A stretch of 59,320 nucleotides of DNA from DATHSY01 sp046729855 (GTDB lineage Bacteria > Actinomycetota > UBA4738 > HRBIN12). The notes beneath the pieces were generated by a model. That model worked only from the letters and a program-made list of their open reading frames with translations. It ran no database searches and was not told the DNA's origin. A program made the position numbers and the translations under genes. Positions 58,349-59,320 of this stretch are shown here, piece by piece (the first letter of the stretch is position 1; the number at the start of each line of letters is the position of its first letter). The stretch spans positions 1 through 59,320 of the forward strand of contig JBKPHM010000033.1 of assembly GCA_046729855.1 (NCBI GenBank), written 5' to 3'.

Positions 58349-59320
58349 GAGACGGCCTACGTCAGACGCCTTCCGACGCCCTCCCGCGGCCGAAGGTGGC
58401 TGCTGATCGGCGGCATCGCGCTGTTCGCAGTGCTGGTCGTCTTCACGGCGCTCTCGGGCTTCTTCGTCGACATCCTGTGGTACCGCGAGGTGGGCTTCTC
58501 GCAGGTCTTCTGGAAGGTGCTGTGGACCAAGGCGCTGCTGGGGGTGCTCTTCGGCGCCGCCTTCTTCGGCATCCTGTACGTGAACCTGCTGATCGTCAGG
58601 AGCACGACGCCGCGGTACCGGGCGATGACGCCCCAGCAGGAGATCCTCGAACGCTACCGGCTCGCGCTCGAGCCGTACGCTTGGTGGCTGATCCCGCTCG
58701 TCGCGGCGGTCATCGCCGCGTTCGTCGGTTACGGGGTCACGACGCGATGGCAGACGTTCCTGCTCTGGCAGAACTCGGGCGGCGTGACGTTCGGGCCCGG
58801 AAACGTCGATCCGCAGTTCCACCGGGACCCGGCATTCTACGTCTTCAGGCTCCCGTGGCTCCGGTTCGTGCAGGGATGGTTGTTCAGCGCTCTCGTCGGC
58901 GTCACGTTCATCACGGCCGCCGCGCACTACCTGTGGGGCGGGATCCGCCCGCAGGCCCCCGGGCTTGTCGACAAGGTCTCGCCGCAGGTGAAGGCCCACC
59001 TGTCGGTGCTGCTCGGGTTGATCGTCCTCACGAAGGCCTGGGGGTACTACCTTGGCCAGTTCACCCTCGTCGTGTCGCCTCGCGGGATCGTCGCCGGGGC
59101 TACGTACACGGACGTCAACGCGCACCTGCCGGCGCTTCGCATCCTGACGGTGATCGCGGTCGTCTGCGCGATCCTGTTCCTCGTCAACATCCGGATGCGC
59201 GGATGGGCACTGCCGGTGGCCGCGGTCGGCCTGCTCGTGCTGGTCTCGATCACCGCCGGCGCTCTGTATCCGGCGTTCGTGCAGCGCTTCCGGGTCGACC
59301 CGCAGGAGCCGCAGCTCGAG
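58349..59320 (+). CDS. UPF0182 family membrane protein (3' end cut; start unclear)
   Basis: The first 324 codons of a large UPF0182 membrane protein run off the right edge. Helices near the N-terminus (WLLIGGIALFAVLVVFTAL), DILWYREVGFSQVFWKVLWT, EPYAWWLIPLVAAVIAAFVGYG, DPQFHRDPAFYVFRLPWL and AHYLWGGIRPQAPG are typical. The frame has no ATG, GTG or TTG before the first helix. A GTG at 58325, ten bases after a TAGGCT box, is in frame but meets TAA at 58346. An ACG at 58352 is a possible rare start; a sequence error is as likely. The family's function is unknown. Confidence 0.85.

Noticed and set aside
58283..59125. Minus-strand open frame opposite the UPF0182 gene
   Set aside because: It is a shadow: the plus frame has many clear helices and UPF0182 motifs, whereas the minus frame reads as Arg/Glu/Asp-rich noise.

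Overview
The window is 59.3 kb of very GC-rich, almost gapless bacterial chromosome. No mobile elements, CRISPR array, tRNA or rRNA are visible. The gene set points to an actinomycetotal organism, or a close high-GC relative from a metagenome: a DUF5319 protein, a DUF2342-type zinc protease of the kind linked to F420 organisms, an F420-type luciferase-like oxidoreductase, a Pol-PE-Lig type LigD with Ku, a YlbL-like PDZ/Lon protein, a UPF0182 protein and the CPGC...HWHERCW zinc protein. Start codons are often GTG, neighbouring genes commonly overlap by 1-4 bases (GTGA, ATGA, TGATG), and many operons start with a TANNNT box 6-8 bases before the start codon, which suggests leaderless transcripts.

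Region 1 (1-10.2 kb) is a glycerol and dihydroxyacetone module. A minus-strand operon runs glpF, dhaK, dhaL, glpK, a small acidic repeat protein, a GlpA-type glycerol-3-phosphate dehydrogenase, SdhB-, SdhC- and SdhD-like subunits, and a DhaM-HPr-EI fusion cut by the left edge. Divergent from it are a second dhaL and an IclR regulator, with a 17-bp palindrome between the two operons. The most striking point is that the flavoprotein of the apparent respiratory complex is GlpA-like while its iron-sulfur and membrane subunits are of the succinate dehydrogenase/fumarate reductase type, in frdABCD-like order.

Region 2 (10.2-22.2 kb) is mixed housekeeping: EamA transporter, PHP phosphatase, HAD hydrolase, type II NADH dehydrogenase, CBS protein, TldD/TldE, luciferase-like oxidoreductase, a C45 acyltransferase homologue, a membrane protein and RmuC. 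Region 3 (22.2-28.9 kb) is an arginine operon argC-J-B-R-G-H without argD or argF, preceded by an ARG box that overlaps its promoter.

Region 4 (28.9-46.5 kb) holds a PIG-L deacetylase, DUF5319, the non-homologous end-joining pair ligD/ku, glnB-glnD, hydrolases, and a UPF0104 flippase with a PAP2-kinase fusion whose PAP2 motifs are degenerate. Region 5 (46.5-51.9 kb) is a BMP-type nucleoside ABC transporter beside upp. Region 6 (52-53.2 kb) is a DAHP synthase preceded by an aromatic-rich 17-residue leader peptide and an attenuator. Region 7 (53.2-59.3 kb) carries a zinc protease, moaE, mreB, a PDZ/Lon-like protease and a UPF0182 gene that runs off the right edge and lacks a normal start codon. 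The only stretch of about 300 bases without a gene is the glpF/dhaL2 divergent region.
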